Assembly: GCA_038380435.1 (NCBI GenBank)
Contig: JAWZYU010000034.1
Location: 1,098,704 to 1,162,703 of the forward strand
Reading direction: 5' to 3'
From: Ryuthela nishihirai
Lineage: Eukaryota; Arthropoda; Arachnida; Araneae; Heptathelidae
Length of the DNA: 64,000 bases
Both the position numbers and the translations under genes were made by a program. The notes beneath the pieces were generated by a model. It saw nothing but the letters and a program-made list of their open reading frames with translations. It had not been told where the DNA came from and did not search any database. This document shows positions 1 through 13,100 of this stretch, piece after piece (position 1 is the first letter of the stretch; every line of letters starts with the position of its first letter).

Positions 1-1027
1 TGATTCAGGTGTTATTTATACCGTTTTATGAGCACACGCGCCATCGTTTACCTGCAGTTGCTCCCATTTGCGTAAAGATGCGCTGGTAATAATGTTTTGG
101 CTCTTCGGTGTATATAAATGATTAACGGCTGACAGGGATCACTCTAATTCTAAATATGAAGCAGAAATAGTAGAGCTGCGTAAATATGCATCTAGGGGTG
201 ATCCGGATCGTAGATCTTGGGAAAAATCCGAAATCTGACCTCCGACTGGTCCTTCAAAGTCAAACGGAGGTCACCTAGGGGTCAAATCTTAATATACGAG
301 TTCTAGAAACGTGAAAATTGACGTCTGGTGGTGTTTCGGGTTGGAGATCTCGGAAACGTTACGAAATTTCGGATCCAGAGGGTCCTTCGAGGTCATAGGT
401 CAAGTTTAGGTCTACCAGTGCTAGAGAGCTAAACATTCATTCCTGATGGAATTTTCGGTCGTAGATCTCAGAAATATTGCGATATTTTGGATGTGATGGT
501 TCCTTCGAAGTGAAATATCGCCCTGTGGGTGGTAGAGAGCTAAACATTGGGGAAGAGGGGTTCATTCGGGCAACACAACTCAGCGATAAGATAAAGTTTC
601 AGATCCGATGTCGCATTCAAGGTCAAATAGGGATTGGGGTGGCCATCTTGAAAGCAAGAGGTGACGAATTCATTTCAAGTACATTCGGGGGAAAAAATGA
701 TAGACTTCTTCCCTCATTTTTAAACATTCTCAACTACTTACAAAATTGTTTTTCAGGGGCCTAATATGACAACATGGACTTCTGAATTATTCAGGTTATA
801 AGTGGTAAAAAAAATAATCTTATCAGGAGATTAAGATATTGTCGATTGTTATTGCTGTTATCTTTAAGTCGGATAAGGAGACGAATGTGCTCCGTTATCT
901 AAAATGAATGATATCGAAGTGAGGCGGAACACACTTCAGAACACCTAAAGAATCGTTCTCTTTTTCAAAGAGAGCAACTTTTCGTTAGAAGGGAAATTAA
1001 TTGTTTTAGCACTGGAAAGTTTTCATA
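1..1027. other. Upstream region with degenerate three-copy repeat; promoter not identifiable
   Basis: Positions ~200-560 hold three diverged copies of a segment containing a cgtagatctcggaaa-like motif (near 203, 339 and 462, spacing about 122-134 bp). The rest up to the start codon must include the 5' UTR and perhaps the promoter, but I see no convincing TATA or initiator at a sensible distance. The 95-codon open frame at 477-764 has no family resemblance and overlaps the degenerate repeat. Confidence 0.4.
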
Positions 1028-1120
1028 ATGAGCCTCGAAGGTCATGTTGCCATAGTGACAGGTGGGGCTCAGGGAATTGGACTTGCAATCTCTACAGTTT
1101 TATTGGAAGAAGGCTGTAAG
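1028..1120 (+). CDS. HPGD: HPGD-like exon 1 (residues 1-31)
   Basis: This exon encodes the start Met, the first Rossmann beta strand (HVAIVTGG) and the glycine motif GGAQGIG that binds the cofactor pyrophosphate, ending at EEGCK. It ends in phase 0 at AAG with the donor gtaagt at 1121. The open frame continues past 1120 into the intron for 37 codons, which would give a 67-residue product if the intron were retained; that tail has no family resemblance. Confidence 0.88.
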
Positions 1121-4100
1121 GTAAGTATCGCCCTTTACGTACATTTTCACTCTTGGCACATTCACCACCTGCGGTCTTTCAGACTCAAAAGCATCAACAT
1201 TCAGAATGACGAATTTGAAACAGGGAAATAAAATATATGAGTTAAAAAATCAGTAAAAATCTGTTAAAAATTTACTGGCAACATTTGATGAATTGGCAAG
1301 AAAACTGACAGCATGAGTTTTTGCTTTACGCATTTTTTAATTTTTTTTTTCAATTATATATATAATTTTTTTTCTTTTTAGTGGAAACTTCATTGTTGAC
1401 TTTGTCACTAAAATCAAAAATTTTCTTCTCCTTTAAATGAGAAAAATATTTTTTTCACTGCAATGGGCGTCAGCAAAAATATTTTCAAGCAGCGGGTTGA
1501 CTTTTTATAATTCAATTCAATTCAGTTTATTATTCCATTTTGCATTTTGTTCAATTTACATATTACGCAATTTGCGTTCACACATAACAAAAAATTATTA
1601 ATTTGCTTTCAGCTGTAAATAATAAAAAATAAATACCCCCCTCAAGCATCTGCTTCCCACAGAGGTCTGACAGGAGCCTGTCAGTTTAATATGCCAAAGT
1701 AGAAGGTTTGTGAGGATGGCAGGACCTCAGCAGAAAAACAACCTGGGGGTCATTGGATCAACCCAGGTCCCTTAGATCAGTAGCGAAGCGTGCTAACCAC
1801 TCGGCCATGGGACGACTAATTGCAAGTTTTATAATGCAGTTCTTTTACATGTTAATTATACATTTGTTAAGTAATAAAATATATGATATTGTTAAACATT
1901 TATTTTTTATTACAAACTCGCCTGTGGAAAGGCAATCTTACGAAAATATAAATTAATTAAAATTTATTTATTTCTAAGTGATAATTAAATTTCGCAATCA
2001 ATTATGATTATTGGTTCGTAAATAGTACTGATATTTATCACGTTTATATATAACAGAAAATGTAGAATAATTCAATCATTTTTCTAAAGGATTATTTCTA
2101 AGTTAATAATTTCATCAATCGATATTTTTAACAACTTGGAAAATTTTTATATTGTTACAAATTTTAAATTAAAAACTGAGCGTGAGTTCAAAAAATGATT
2201 ACAGACTAAATGATAAATTAACCAATTTAATTGCAAAGATAACTAGATTTCATATGAATGATAATGTAATTTAAACACAAATTTGTCTGCCATCAGTATG
2301 AAATTAAACCCTCAAAAGAATGTTTCCAAAACCTAACTATATTTCATATAGTCGTATTACAATTCTTACAAACTCTATTCAAAGCATAAAGGGAAATCCT
2401 TTTACAACACTCAAAAAGCGACACAATTATCTTTGTGAATAAACTTACAAGCTATCAAGGTTTGCCTTTCCAATTCTATTATTTCACCTTAAATACCTCG
2501 CCGCCATCAATCCACTTCGTTCATAACTCTAACTTCGCCCTTAAGATACTTAACACAAAACTCTACTGAAAATGCAATTCAACTCTTTACACTATGGTGA
2601 GGTGGGTTGGGTTGTTTTACCTCTGAGCAGCACTTTTTTGCACACCATGGGCTAAATGGCCAGGTCACATGGACCCCGAAGGCTCAGAGAAGGTTGGGGG
2701 AGGGGCCCCACTGGAACAGCTGTTGGGAGACAGATGGTAGCCTCCCGTCAAGGCCATTTAGCGTGTTCTTTAACGTGCACAGGGTATGGCTCTCCCGCAC
2801 ACGGGGCCACGGCTTAACGTCCCATCCGACGGACGGCGGCCTTTCCAAGCCCATCGGTGTCCCCTACTGACCGTGGGCAGGGCGGGGAATTTCGCGGAGA
2901 TAAATCTCAACGCTGACCCAGCTGGGACTCGAACCTGGGAACTATAGATTACGAGCCTGGCGCGCTACCGACTGAGCCACCCCCGCCCCACACTATGGTG
3001 AACTTCCCCAAAGTTTTCTTCACTCGTTCTATTTCAGTATCTCTCTGCTGCTAACAGATTAGTGACACCCTCAATTGGTTTGCATAAATATTCATAGCCC
3101 GTATATTTAACAGAATGATAAAATAATTTATTTTCAAATATATCTGGCATGTTGCATTTTATTCTGAAATATAAATATTTTTTTCTACATTTAAAAATGA
3201 TCTTTTTCTTTTAGTAAATTATGTGATACCGAAACAAATGCGTGTTTTATATCTAAAATATTACGACAATGGTTATCATTGATAGCACTATAAACTAAGG
3301 ATGTTAGTCTTAGTATAGTATCTGCAGTTCCTATTCCTATTCTACAACCAAACTGATTTTTAGAAAAAAGAATTATTTTCGTTTATAACTGACACCTGTC
3401 GAGTTACCTGTGTGGCTTATTACAACTGATCCCTGTTGAGTCACCTGTGTGACTTATTACAACTGATCCCTGTTGAGTCACCTGTGTGGCTTATTACAAC
3501 TGATCCCTGTTGGGTCACCTGTGTGGTTTATTACAACTGATCCCTGTTGGGTCACCTGTGTGGCTTATTACAACTGATCCCTGTTGAGTCACCTGTGTGG
3601 CTTATTACAACTGATCCCTGTTGAGTCACCTGTGTGACTTATTACAACTGATCCCTGTTGAGTCACCTGTGTGGCTTATTACAACTGATCCCTGTTGGGT
3701 CACCTGTGTGGTTTATTACAACTGATCCCTGTTGGGTCACCTGTGTGGCTTATTACAACTGATCCCTGTTGAGTCACCTGTGTGGCTTATTACAACTGAT
3801 CCCTGTTGAGTCACCTGTGTGGCTTATTACAACTGATCCCTGTTGAGTCACCTGTGTGGCTTATTACAACTGATCCCTGTTGAGTCAACTGTGTGGCTTA
3901 TTACAACTGATCCCTGTTGAGTCACCTGTGTGGCTTATTACAACTGATCCCTGTTGAGTCACCTGTGTGGCTTATTACAACTGATCCCTGTTCAGTCACC
4001 TGTGTGGCTTATTACAACTGATCCATGTTGAGTCAACTGTGTGGCTTATTACAACTGATCCCTGTTGAGTCACCTGTGTGGCTTATTACAACTGATCCCT

Positions 4101-7100
4101 GTTGAGTCACCTGTGTGGCTTATTACAACTGATCCCTGTTCAGTCACCTGTGTGGCTTATTACAACTGATCCCTGTTGAGTCACCTGTGTGGCTTATTAC
4201 AACTGATCCCTGTTGAGTCACCTGTGTGGCTTATTACAACTGATCCCTGTTGAGTCACCTGTGTGGCTTATTACAACTGATCCCTGTTGAGTCACCTGTG
4301 TGGCTTATTACAACTGATCCCTGTTGAGTCACCTGTGTGGCTTATTACAACTGATCCCTGTTGAGTCACCTGTGTGACTTATTACAACTGATCCCTGTTG
4401 AGTCACCTGTGTGGCTTATTACAACTGATCCCTGTTGAGTCACCTGTGTGACTTATTACAACTGATCCCTGTTGAGTCACCTGTGTGGCTTATTACAACT
4501 GATCCCTGTTGGGTCACCTGTGTGGTTTATTACAACTGATCCCTGTTGGGTCACCTGTGTGGCTTATTACAACTGATCCCTGTTGAGTCACCTGTGTGGC
4601 TTATTACAACTGATCCCTGTTGAGTCACCTGTGTGGCTTATTACAACTGATCCCTGTTGAGTCACCTGTGTGGCTTATTACAACTGATCCCTGTTGGGTC
4701 ACCTGTGTGGTTTATTACAACTGATCCCTGTTGGGTCACCTGTGTGGCTTATTACAACTGATCCCTGTTCAGTCACCTGTGTGGCTTATTACAACTGATC
4801 CCTGTTCAGTCACCTGTGTGGCTTATTACAACTGATCCCTGTTGAGTCACCTGTGTGGCTTATTACAACTGATCCCTGTTGAGTCACCTGTGTGGCTTAT
4901 CACAACTGATCCCTGTTGAGTCACCTGTGTGGCTTATTACAACTGATCCCTGTTGAGTCACCTGTGTGGCTTATTACAACTGATCCCTGTTGAGTCACCT
5001 GTGTGGCTTATCACAACTGATCCCTGTTGAGTCACCTGTGTGGCTTATTACAACTGATCCCTGTTGAGTCACCTGTGTGGCTTATTACAACTGATCCCTG
5101 TTGAGTCACCTGTGTGGCTTATTACAACTGATCCCTGTTGAGTCACCTGTGTGACTTATTACAACTGATCCCTCTTGAGTCACCTGTGTGACTTATTACA
5201 ACTGATCCCTGTTGAGTCACCTGTGTGACTTATTACTACTGATCCCTGTTGAGTCACCTGTGTGACTTATTACTACTGATCCCTGTTGAGTCACCTGTGT
5301 GGCTTATTACAACTGATCCCTGTTGAGTCACCTGTGTGGCTTATTACAACTGATCCCTGTTGAGTCACCTGTGTGGCTTATTACAACTGATCCCTGTTGA
5401 GTCACCTGTGTGGCTTATTACAACTGATCCCTGTTGAGTCACCAGTGTGGCTTATCACAACTGATCCCTGTTGAGTCACCTGTGTGGCTTATCACAACTG
5501 ATCCCTGTTGAGTCACCTGTGTGGCTTATTACAACTGATCCCTGTTGAGTCACCTGTGTGGCTTATTACAACTGATCCCTGTTGAGTCACCTGTGTGGCT
5601 TATTACAACTGATCCCTGTTGAGTCACCTGTGTGGCTTATTACAACTGATCCCTGTTGAGTCACCTGTGTGGCTTATTACAACTGATCCCTGTTGAGTCA
5701 CCTGTGTGACTTATTACAACTGATCCCTCTTGAGTCACCTGTGTGACTTATTACAACTGATCCCTGTTGAGTCACCTGTGTGACTTATTACTACTGATCC
5801 CTGTTGAGTCACCTGTGTGACTTATTACTACTGATCCCTGTTGAGTCACCTGTGTGGCTTATTACAACTGATCCCTGTTGAGTCACCTGTGTGGCTTATT
5901 ACAACTGATCCCTGTTGAGTCACCTGTGTGACTTATTACAACTGATCCCTGTTGAGTCACCTGTGTGGCTTATTACAACTGATCCCTGTTGAGTCACCTG
6001 TGTGGCTTATTACAACTGATCCCTGTTGAGTCACCTGTGTGGCTTATTACAACTGATCCCTGTTGAGTCACCTGTGTGACTTATTACAACTGATCCCTGT
6101 TGAGTCACCTGTGTAACTTATTACAACTGATCCCTGTTGAGTCACCTGTGTGACTTATTACTACTGATCCCTGTTGAGTCACCTGTGTGGCTTATTACAA
6201 CTGATCCCTGTTGAGTCACCTGTGTGGCTTATTACAACTGATCCCTGTTGAGTCACCTGTGTGGCTTATTACAACTGATCCCTGTTGAGTCACCTGTGTG
6301 ACTTATTACAACTGATCCCTGTTGAGTCACCTGTGTGACTTATTACTACTGATCCCTGTTGAGTCACCTGTGTGACTTATTACAACTGATCCCTGTTGAG
6401 TCACCTGTGTGACTTATTACAACTGATCCCTGTTGAGTCATCTGTGTGACTTATTACTACAGATCCCTGTTGAGTTACCTGTGTGACTTATTACAACTGA
6501 TCCCTGTTGAGTCACCTTTGTGACTTATTACAACTGATCCCTGTTGAGTCACCTGTGTGACTTATTACAACTGATCCCTGTTGAGTCACCTGTGTGACTT
6601 ATTACAACTGATCCCTGTTGAGTCACCTCTGTGGCTTATTACAACTGATCCCTGTTGAGTCACCTGTGTGGTTTATTACAACTGATCCCTGTTGAGTCAC
6701 CTGTGTGACTTATTACAACTGATCCCTGTTGAGTCACCTGTGTGGCTTATTACAACTGTATCCCTGTTGAGTCACCTGTGTGGCTTATTACAACTGATCC
6801 CTGTTGAGTCACCTGTGTGGCTTATTACAACTGATCCCTGTTTAGTCACCTGTGTGGCTTATTACAACTGATCCCTGTTGAGTCACCTGTGTGGCTTATT
6901 ACAACTGATCCCTGTTGAGTCACCTGTGTGGCTTATTACAACTGATCCCTGTTGAGTCACCTGTGTGGCTTATTACAACTGATCCCTGTTGAGTCACCTG
7001 TGTGGCTTACTACAACTGATCCCTGTTGAGTCACCTGTGTGGCTTATTACAACTGATCCCTGTTGAGTCACCTGTGTCGTTTATTACAACTGATCCCTGT

Positions 7101-10100
7101 TGAGTCACCTGTGTGACTTATTACAACTGATCCCTGTTGAGTCTCCTGTGTGACTTATTACTACTGATCCCTGTTGAGTCACCTGTGTGGCTTATTACAA
7201 CTGATCCCTGTTGAGTCACCTGTGTGGCTTATTACAACTGATCCCTGTTGAGTCACCTGTGTGGCTTATTACAACTGGTCCCTGTTGAGTCATCTGTGTG
7301 GCTTATTACAACTGATCCCTGTTGAGTCACCTGTGTCGTTTATTACAACTGATCCCTGTTGAGTCACCTGTGCGAGTTATTACAACTGATCCCTGTTGAG
7401 TCTCCTGTGTGACTTATTACTACTGATCCCTGTTGAGTCACCTGTGTGACTTATTACAACTGGTCCCTGTTGAGTCACCTGTGTGGCTTATTACAACTGA
7501 TCCCTGTTGAGTCACCTGTGTCGTTTATTACAACTGATCCCTGTTGAGTCACCTGTGTGACTTATTACAACTGATCCCTGTTGAGTCTCCTGTGTGACTT
7601 ATTACTACTGATCCCTGTTGAGTCACCTGTGTGACTTATTACAACTGGTCCCTGTTGAGTCACCTGTGTGGCTTATTACAACTGTTCCCTGATGAGTCAC
7701 CTGTGTGGCTTATTACAACTGATCCCTGTTGAGTCAGCTGTGTGACTTATTACAACTGATCCCTGTTGAGTCACCTGTGTGGCTTATTACAACTGATCCC
7801 TGTTGAGTCACCTGTGTGGCTTATTACAACTGATCCCTGTTGAGTCACCTGTGTGACTTATTACAACTGATCCCTGTTGAGTCACCTGTGTGACTTATTA
7901 CTACTGATCCCTGTTGAGTCACCTGTGTGACTTATTACAACTGGTCCCTGTTGAGTCACCTGTGTGGCTTATTACAACTGATCCCTGTTGAGTCACCTGT
8001 GTCGTTTATTACAACTGATCCCTGTTGAGTCACCTGTGTGACTTATTACAACTGATCCCTGTTGAGTCACCTGTGTGACTTATTACTACTGATCCCTGTT
8101 GAGTCACCTGTGTGACTTATTACAACTGGTCCCTGTTGAGTCACCTGTGTGGCTTATTACAACTGATCCCTGTTGAGTCACCTGTGTCGTTTATTACAAC
8201 TGATCCCTGTTGAGTCACCTGTGTGACTTATTACAACTGATCCCTGTTGAGTCTCCTGTGTGACTTATTACTACTGATCCCTGTTGAGTCACCTGTGTGA
8301 CTTATTACAACTGGTCTCTGTTGAGTCACCTGTGTGGCTTATTACAACTGATCCCTGATGAGTCACCTGTGTGGCTTATTACAACTGATCCCTGTTGAGT
8401 CAGCTGTGTGGCTTATTACAACTGATCCCTGTTGAGTCACCTGTGTGGCTTATTACAACTGATCCCTGTTGAGTCACCTGTGTGACTTATTACAACTGAT
8501 CCCTGTTGAGTCACCTGTGTGACTTATTACTACTGATCCCTGTTGAGTCACCTGTGTGACTTATTACAACTGATCCCTGTTGAGTCACCTGTGTGACTTA
8601 TTACTACTGATCCCTGTTGAGTCACCTGTGTGACTTATTACAACTGGTCCCTGTTGAGTCACCTGTGTGGCTTATTACAACTGATCCCTGTTGAGTCACC
8701 TGTGTCGTTTATTGCAACTGATCCCTGTTGAGTCACCTGTGTGACTTATTACAACTGATCCCTGTTGAGTCTCCTGTGTGACTTATTACTACTGATCCCT
8801 GTTGAGTCATCTGTGTGGCTTATTACAACTGATCCCTGTTGAGTCACCTGTGTGGCTTATTACAACTGATCCCTGTTGAGTCACCTGTGTGGCTTATTAC
8901 AACTGATCCCTGTTGAGTCACCTGTGTGGCTTATTACAACTGATCCCTGTTGAGTCACCTGTGTGGTTTATTACAACTGATCCCTGTTGAATCACCTGTG
9001 TGACTTGTTACAACTGTTCCCTGTTGAGTCACCTGGGTGACTTATTACTACTGATCCCTGTTGAGTCATCTGTGTGACTTATTACAACTGATCCCTGTTG
9101 AGTCACCTGTGTGACTTATTACAACTGATCCCTGTTGAGTCACCTGTGTGGTTTATTACAACTGATCCCTGTTGAGTCACCTGTGTGACTTATTACAACT
9201 GATCTCTGTTGAGTCACCTGTGTGGCTTATTACAACTGATCCCTGTTGAATCACCTGTGTGGTTTACTACAACTGATCCCTGTTGAGTCACCTGTGTGAC
9301 TTATTACAACTGATCCCTGTTGAGTCATCTGTGTGACTTATTACAACTGATCCCTGTTGAGTCACCTGTGTGACTTATTACAACTGATCCCTGTTGAGTC
9401 ACCTGTGTGACTTATTACAACTGATCCCTGTTGAGTCACCTTTGTGACTTATTACAACTGATCCCTGTTGAGTCACCTGTGTAACTTATTACAACTGATC
9501 CCTGTTGAGTCATCTGTGTGACTTATTACTACTGATCCCTGTTGAGTCATCTGTGTGACTTATTACTACTGATCCCTCTTGAGTCTCCTGTGTGGCTTAT
9601 TACAACTGATCCCTGTTGAGTCACCTGTGTGGTTTATTACAACTGATCCCTGTTGAGTCACCTGTGTGACTTATTACAACTGATCCCTGTTGAGTCACCT
9701 GTGTGACTTATTACAACTGATCCCTGTTGAGTCACCCGTGTGGCTTATTACAACTGATCCCTGTTGAGTCACCTGTGTGGCTTATTACTACTGATCCCTG
9801 TTGAGTCACCTGTGTGGCTTATTACAACTGATCCCTGTTGAGTCACCTGTGTGGCTTATTACAACTGATCCCTGTTGAGTCACCTGTGTGGCTTATTACA
9901 ACTGATCCCTGTTGAGTCACCTGTGTGGCTTATTACAACTGATCCCTGTTGAGTCACCTGTGTGGTTTATTACAACTGATCCCTGTTGAATCACCTGTGT
10001 GACTTGTTACAACTGGTCCCTGTTAAGTCACCTGTGTGACTTATTACTACTGATCCCTGTTGAGTCACCTGTGTGACTTATTACAACTGATCCCTGTTGA

Positions 10101-13100
10101 GTCACCTGTGTGACTTATTACAACTGATCCCTGTTGAGTCACCTGTGTGACTTATTACAACTGATCCCTGTTGAGTCACCTTTTTGACTTATTACAACTG
10201 ATCCCTGTTGAGTCACCTGTGTGACTTATTACAACTGATCCCTGTTGAGTCACCTGTGTGACTTATTACAACTGATCCCTGTTGAGTCACCTTTGTGACT
10301 TATTACAACTGATCCCTGTTGAGTCACCTGTGTGACTTATTACAACTGATCCCTGTTGAGTCATCTGTGTGACTTATTACTACTGATCCCTGTTGAGTCA
10401 TCTGTGTGACTTATTACTACTGATCCCTGTTGAGTCTCCTGTGTGGCTTATTACAACTGATCCCTGTTGAGTCACCTGTGTGGTTTATTACAACTGATCC
10501 CTGTTGAGTCACCTGTGTGACTTATTACAACTGATCCCTGTTGAGTCACCTGTGTGACTTATTACAACTGATCCCTGTTGAGTCACCCGTGTGGCTTATT
10601 ACAACTGATCCCTGTTGAGTCACCTGTGTGGCTTATTACTACTGATCCCTGTTGAGTCACCTGTGTGGCTTATTACAACTGATCCCTGTTGAGTCACCTG
10701 TGTGGCTTATTACAACTGATCCCTGTTGAGTCACCTGTGTGGCTTATTACAACTGATCCCTGTTGAGTCACCTGTGTGGCTTATTACAACTGATCCCTGT
10801 TGAGTCACCTGTGTGACTTATTACAACTGATCCCTGTTGAGTCACCTGTGTGACTTATTACTACTGATCCCTGTTGAGTCACCTGTGTGACTTATTACAA
10901 CTGATCCCTGTTGAGTCACCTGTGTGACTTATTACAACTGATCCCTGTTGAGTCATCTGTGTGACTTATTACAACTGATCCCTTTTGAGTCACCTGTGTG
11001 ACTTATTACAACTGATCCCTGTTGAGTCACCTGTGTGACTTATTACAACTGATCCCTGTTGAGTCACCTTTGTGACTTATTACAACTGATCCCTGTTGAG
11101 TCACCTGTGTGACTTATTACAACTGATCCCTGTTGAGTCATCTGTGTGACTTATTACTACTGATCCCTGTTGAGTCATCTGTGTGACTTATTACTACTGA
11201 TCCCTCTTGAGTCTCCTGTGTGGCTTATTACAACTGATCCCTGTTGAGTCACCTGTGTGGTTTATTACAACTGATCCCTGTTGAGTCACCTGTGTGACTT
11301 ATTACAACTGATCCCTGTTGAGTCACCTGTGTGACTTATTACAACTGATCCCTGTTGAGTCACCCGTGTGGCTTATTACAACTGATCCCTGTTGAGTCAC
11401 CTGTGTGGCTTATTACTACTGATCCCTGTTGAGTCACCTGTGTGGCTTATTACAACTGATCCCTGTTGAGTCACCTGTGTGGCTTATTACAACTGATCCC
11501 TGTTGAGTCACCTGTGTGGCTTATTACAACTGATCCCTGTTGAGTCACCTGTGTGGCTTATTACAACTGATCCCTGTTGAGTCACCTGTGTGGTTTATTA
11601 CAACTGATCCCTGTTGAATCACCTGTGTGACTTGTTACAACTGTTCCCTGTTGAGTCACCTGTGTGACTTATTACTACTGATCCCTGTTGAGTCATCTGT
11701 GTGACTTATTACAACTGATCCCTGTTGAGTCACCTGTGTGACTTATTACAACTGATCCCTGTTGAGTCACCTGTGTGGTTTATTACAACTGATCCCTGTT
11801 GAGTCACCTGTGTGACTTATTACAACTGATCTCTGTTGAGTCACCTGTGTGGCTTATTACAACTGATCCCTGTTGAATCACCTGTGTGGTTTACTACAAC
11901 TGATCCCTGTTGAGTCACCTGTGTGACTTATTACAACTGATCCCTGTTGAGTCATCTGTGTGACTTATTACAACTGATCCCTGTTGAGTCACCTGTGTGA
12001 CTTATTACAACTGATCCCTGTTGAGTCACCTGTGTGACTTATTACAACTGATCCCTGTTGAGTCACCTTTGTGACTTATTACAACTGATCCCTGTTGAGT
12101 CACCTGTGTGACTTATTACAACTGATCCCTGTTGAGTCATCTGTGTGACTTATTACTACTGATCCCTGTTGAGTCATCTGTGTGACTTATTACTACTGAT
12201 CCCTCTTGAGTCTCCTGTGTGGCTTATTACAACTGATCCCTGTTGAGTCACCTGTGTGGTTTATTACAACTGATCCCTGTTGAGTCACCTGTGTGACTTA
12301 TTACAACTGATCCCTGTTGAGTCACCTGTGTGACTTATTACAACTGATCCCTGTTGAGTCACCCGTGTGGCTTATTACAACTGATCCCTGTTGAGTCACC
12401 TGTGTGGCTTATTACTACTGATCCCTGTTGAGTCACCTGTGTGGCTTATTACAACTGATCCCTGTTGAGTCACCTGTGTGGCTTATTACAACTGATCCCT
12501 GTTGAGTCACCTGTGTGGCTTATTACAACTGATCCCTGTTGAGTCACCTGTGTGGCTTATTACAACTGATCCCTGTTGAGTCACCTGTGTGGTTTATTAC
12601 AACTGATCCCTGTTGAATCACCTGTGTGACTTGTTACAACTGGTCCCTGTTGAGTCACCTGTGTGACTTATTACTACTGATCCCTGTTGAGTCACCTGTG
12701 TGACTTATTACAACTGATCCCTGTTGAGTCACCTGTGTGACTTATTACAACTGATCCCTGTTGAGTCACCTGTGTGACTTATTACAACTGATCCCTGTTG
12801 AGTCACCTTTTTGACTTATTACAACTGATCCCTGTTGAGTCACCTGTGTGACTTATTACAACTGATCCCTGTTGAGTCACCTGTGTGACTTATTACAACT
12901 GATCCCTGTTGAGTCACCTTTGTGACTTATTACAACTGATCCCTGTTGAGTCACCTGTGTGACTTATTACAACTGATCCCTGTTGAGTCATCTGTGTGAC
13001 TTATTACTACTGATCCCTGTTGAGTCATCTGTGTGACTTATTACTACTGATCCCTGTTGAGTCTCCTGTGTGGCTTATTACAACTGATCCCTGTTGAGTC

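Noticed and set aside
477..764. A 95-codon open frame upstream of exon 1
   Set aside because: No family resemblance, overlaps a degenerate repeat, and ends 260 bases before the start codon without a splice link I can support.
2900..2989. tRNA genes at the heads of SINE copies
   Set aside because: A and B boxes are present but the cloverleaf is not intact and each head continues into the shared SINE body, so these are SINEs and not tRNA genes.
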